Below, one piece after another: positions 33,113-34,657 of a stretch of 34,657 bases of DNA. The notes below the pieces were generated by a model, which saw only the letters and a list, made by a program, of their open reading frames with translations, was not told where the DNA came from and searched no databases. The translations under genes were made by a program, and so were the position numbers. How positions within the stretch are numbered: position 1 is the stretch's first letter; each line of letters begins with the position of its first letter. This stretch comes from Hyphomicrobiales bacterium. Its GTDB lineage: Bacteria; Pseudomonadota; Alphaproteobacteria; Rhizobiales; Beijerinckiaceae. Where the stretch lies: NCBI GenBank assembly GCA_019246665.1, contig JAFAQA010000546.1:1-34657 (forward strand). Direction: 5' to 3'.

Positions 33113-33337
33113 ATGAACCTCTTGGCGTTTGAAGCGCAGCAAGTCATCGCATTGCGCATGATGAAGCTCTCATTGGGCGGCCCCAAGAGCTCAAAAGAGG
33201 CGCGCCGCATGGTTAGCGAGAAAGCCTTTGCAGCGGGGGAAGCTGGCCTCAAGCTCGCCCAGGGAGCATCCAGCCATTCCGTCGTGAAGCACTATCGGCG
33301 CAAAGTGCGCGCCAATCGCCAGCGGCTCGCGAAATAG
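33113..33337 (+). CDS. Small conserved-looking helical protein
   Basis: 74-aa basic protein, MNLLAFEAQQVIALRMMKLS then a Gly-Gly turn, KSSKEARRMVSEKAFAAGEA and a basic tail (HYRRKVRANRQRLAK). The pattern of two amphipathic helices joined by GGP resembles small proteins common in Hyphomicrobiales that look like short phasin-like fragments; I cannot name a family. The ATG at 33113 lacks a clear ribosome binding site, so the true start may differ. No membrane segment. Confidence 0.6.
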   Translation: MNLLAFEAQQVIALRMMKLSLGGPKSSKEARRMVSEKAFAAGEAGLKLAQGASSHSVVKHYRRKVRANRQRLAK

Positions 33338-33353
33338 CCGAGTTTGGCTTGCC

Positions 33354-33379
33354 GGAACTTGCGCATCCCGGACGCCGTT
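33354..33379 (+). promoter_or_regulatory. EcfG-type promoter for the 89-aa protein
   Basis: GGAAC (33354-33358), 17 nt, CGTT (33376-33379): perfect EcfG consensus, 31 nt before the ATG at 33410. Confidence 0.8.
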
Positions 33380-33409
33380 TCTCTGAGAACGTGAGTGAAG
33401 GAGGCCATC

Positions 33410-33679
33410 ATGAGCGCCCGCGATCAAGATAAGCCCGCAAAGCGGGGTCAACAGCCTGAAGCCTTAGCGACCTTCGCGGAAGCGTCTCGCCATGGCGGCA
33501 AGAAGCCCGATGATATCGGATTTGAGGCTACTCGAGCTTCGGGACCCCTTCCGGGCGACCTCGATCAAGAAGAACAGGCCGCCGCGAAGGTCCTCAATGA
33601 AGGCGCTACCGGCCAGAACAGGGGAGGCAAAAAAGCAGCCAAGGATCTTCCCGATCGCACTCGTACCGTAAGGAAATAG
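33410..33679 (+). CDS. Small hydrophilic hypothetical protein
   Basis: 89-aa charged protein (MSARDQDKPAKRGQQPEALA, PGDLDQEEQAAAKVLNEG) with no membrane segment, rich in Lys, Asp, Gly and Ala, probably largely disordered. No family recognised. The ATG at 33410 has an AGGAGG site 5 nt upstream; the in-frame ATG at 33395 does not. It follows a perfect EcfG promoter, so it is probably induced in stationary phase or stress. Hydrophilic disordered proteins of this kind can protect against drying, but that is a guess. Confidence 0.65.
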   Translation: MSARDQDKPAKRGQQPEALATFAEASRHGGKKPDDIGFEATRASGPLPGDLDQEEQAAAKVLNEGATGQNRGGKKAAKDLPDRTRTVRK

Positions 33680-33736
33680 AATTTCGGCGCCGCCGCTGAT
33701 CAGGGCAGCGCGCCAGAGGCCGCCGATCGTATTCGG

Positions 33737-33762
33737 GAACAAAGATTTGGTCTGTCGCGTTG
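33737..33762 (+). promoter_or_regulatory. EcfG-type promoter for the polyhistidine protein
   Basis: GGAAC (33737-33741), 17 nt, CGTT (33759-33762): perfect EcfG consensus, 53 nt before the ATG at 33816. Confidence 0.8.
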
Positions 33763-33815
33763 CGATACACCAACGGTTGACGAGTTTGCGTGTCGAAACT
33801 TAACGGGAGCCAGAC

Positions 33816-34178
33816 ATGGATAAAAAGCTTGCCTTTTTACTCGGTGCGGTCGCCACAGTGGCGACGGTGGGGGGTGCACAGGCCGCCTCTCCAGCCGCTC
33901 CGAGCGCTGGTGCTGCTCTCGAGGCGCGCACATTCGGCGATCTCCTCAATCCCATTCCGAATGCGGGCGCAGTTCTGAGAGCCATGGAGGCTGAGGCGCG
34001 TTCGGTGCCGATCCAGGAAGCGGCCGCGAGCGACGGGGTGCAAGTGGCGCAATATCATCATCATCACCACCACCACCATCATCACGCGATGTGGCGTCGT
34101 TTGCTGCCGCGCCCCTACCACCACCACCACCACCATCATCACCATCATCACCATCATCATCATCACTGGCGCTATTGA
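33816..34178 (+). CDS. Secreted polyhistidine protein
   Basis: 120-aa exported protein. Residues 1-23 are a signal peptide (MDKKLAFLLGAVATVATVGG, then AQA). The middle is a short acidic/Ala-rich segment (FGDLLNPIPNAGAVLRAMEA). The C-terminal third has two uninterrupted His runs, ten residues at 81-90 and sixteen at 102-117, separated by AMWRRLLPRPY and ending WRY. GGGAG precedes the ATG. Such tracts would bind Ni, Zn, Cu or Co in the periplasm, so storage, buffering or scavenging of metal is possible. An EcfG promoter upstream and an intrinsic terminator downstream make it a single-gene stress unit. Confidence 0.85.
   Translation: MDKKLAFLLGAVATVATVGGAQAASPAAPSAGAALEARTFGDLLNPIPNAGAVLRAMEAEARSVPIQEAAASDGVQVAQYHHHHHHHHHHAMWRRLLPRPYHHHHHHHHHHHHHHHHWRY
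34056..34166 (+). repeat. CAT/CAC codon repeats encoding two His tracts
   Basis: Runs of CAT and CAC codons at 34056-34085 (10 codons) and 34119-34166 (16 codons). The mix of the two His codons shows runs of both CAT and CAC, so slippage can change the length between strains. Confidence 0.85.
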
Positions 34179-34198
34179 GCAAAGCGCGCGCTTCGCCC

Positions 34199-34230
34199 AG
34201 GGCGGCCCCAGCGGGCCGCCCTTTCATTTT
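34199..34230 (+). terminator. Intrinsic terminator after the polyhistidine gene
   Basis: AGGGCGGCCC (34199-34208) and GGGCCGCCCT (34213-34222) make a perfect 10-bp GC-rich stem with a 4-nt loop, followed by TTTCATTTT-type T-rich sequence. It lies 20 nt after the stop codon. Confidence 0.85.
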
Positions 34231-34322
34231 GCCAAGTGTGCGGAGACTTCGGCCTTCCGGCCGCCCGCAACTTTTCGGGCGGTGGCCGTGGCCCTTCCGA
34301 CTGATCCTTTACGCAGAGATGG

Positions 34323-34347
34323 GGAACGCGCGCTCCTTGACCCTGTT
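34323..34347 (+). promoter_or_regulatory. Possible EcfG-type promoter for the short-chain dehydrogenase
   Basis: GGAAC-N16-TGTT, one mismatch in the -10 element, 26 nt before the ATG at 34374. Confidence 0.5.
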
Positions 34348-34373
34348 GTCTTGCGAAATCCCAGGAGCGCACC

Positions 34374-34657
34374 ATGACCAAATATGGACTGTTTTCCCGC
34401 GGACGCGACCGACAGAGCAGCGCGCCAAGCGGCGCTTCGTCGTCCGCGCAAACTTCGTCATCCGCCGTCGCCAGAGATCCCCTTCAAGATCCCACCAAAA
34501 AATATCCGAAGCCGCCTTTTTCGAAGCAATCGCAGCCCTGGCCGGGGCTCGCCGCGAAAATGAAACCAAGGCCGGATCACGGCGAAAAGAGCTACAAAGG
34601 TTCAGGACGGTTGCAGGGGCGCAAAGCCCTAGTGACGGGCGGCGATTCCGGCATGGG
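34374..34657 (+). CDS. Short-chain dehydrogenase/reductase, N-terminal part (cut by window edge)
   Basis: 94 codons of a longer gene. After a Ser/Ala-rich N-terminal extension come [16 protein letters not shown] and [15 protein letters not shown]-like text ([20 protein letters not shown]), then the Rossmann start [11 protein letters not shown] with the TGxxxG NAD(P)-binding motif. This long leader is the mark of the YghA/YhdF-type SDR group, often stress-induced in bacteria. The ATG at 34374 has AGGAG 6 nt upstream. Substrate and catalytic Ser-Tyr-Lys residues lie outside the window. Confidence 0.85.
   Translation, partial: MTKYGLFSRGRDRQSSAPSGASSSAQTSSSAVARDPLQDPTKKYPKPPFSKQSQPWPGLAAKMKPRPDHGEKSYKGSGRLQGRKALVTGGDSGM

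Noticed and set aside
34056-34166. His tracts as a cloning tag or a CRISPR-like repeat
   Set aside because: The runs sit inside a native signal-peptide gene with its own promoter and terminator, mix CAT and CAC codons, and have no spacer structure.

Overview
The window looks like chromosomal DNA of a GC-rich alphaproteobacterium, most likely of the Hyphomicrobiales (Rhizobiales). This rests on protein character (Liv-type uptake operon, OpgC-family protein, lanthanide-type PQQ dehydrogenase, bacterial Ku, DUF3618, CsbD and DUF937 stress proteins) and on repeated GGAAC-N16/17-CGTT promoters, the signature of the alphaproteobacterial general stress sigma factor EcfG. No database was searched, so genus is left open.

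Layout. (1) 1-5351, minus strand: a branched-chain-amino-acid-type ABC transporter (Tat-exported binding protein, LivH, a fused LivM-LivG, LivF), then the start of pyroglutamyl peptidase. (2) 5735-7602, minus: an OpgC-like membrane acyltransferase coupled to a periplasmic SGNH hydrolase. (3) 7603-8539: a gene-poor stretch with a decayed VapC toxin remnant and tRNA-Ser(GCT). (4) 8540-18314, minus: a compact respiratory block. It encodes a secreted GlcG/HbpS-like protein, a PQQ dehydrogenase with lanthanide-type metal ligands, a XoxJ-like periplasmic protein, a cytochrome c, and a caa3-type oxidase (ctaC-D-E, a small membrane protein, and CtaG fused to cytochrome c). Together these could carry electrons from an alcohol to oxygen. 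(5) 18605-20780: two unrecognised small proteins and a PLP aminotransferase.

(6) 20900 to the right edge: a stress and repair island on both strands. It holds DUF937 and GlsB-like proteins, an alpha/beta hydrolase, Ku with a coupled unknown partner, two GH13 glycoside hydrolases, a CsbD/DUF883 - holin-like - DUF3618 operon, an isochorismatase-family hydrolase, a HAD phosphatase fused to a HerA-like ATPase, small unknown proteins, a polyhistidine secreted protein and the start of a short-chain dehydrogenase. Six perfect and five one-mismatch EcfG-type promoters lie in front of these genes, so the island reads as one scattered regulon.

Most interesting points: the dense EcfG-type promoter set; the identical 11-residue motif shared by the tail of Ku and its coupled partner; the oxidase subunit I lacking both the canonical D-channel Glu and K-channel Lys; the dehydrogenase-to-oxidase gene block; and the HAD-HerA-like fusion.
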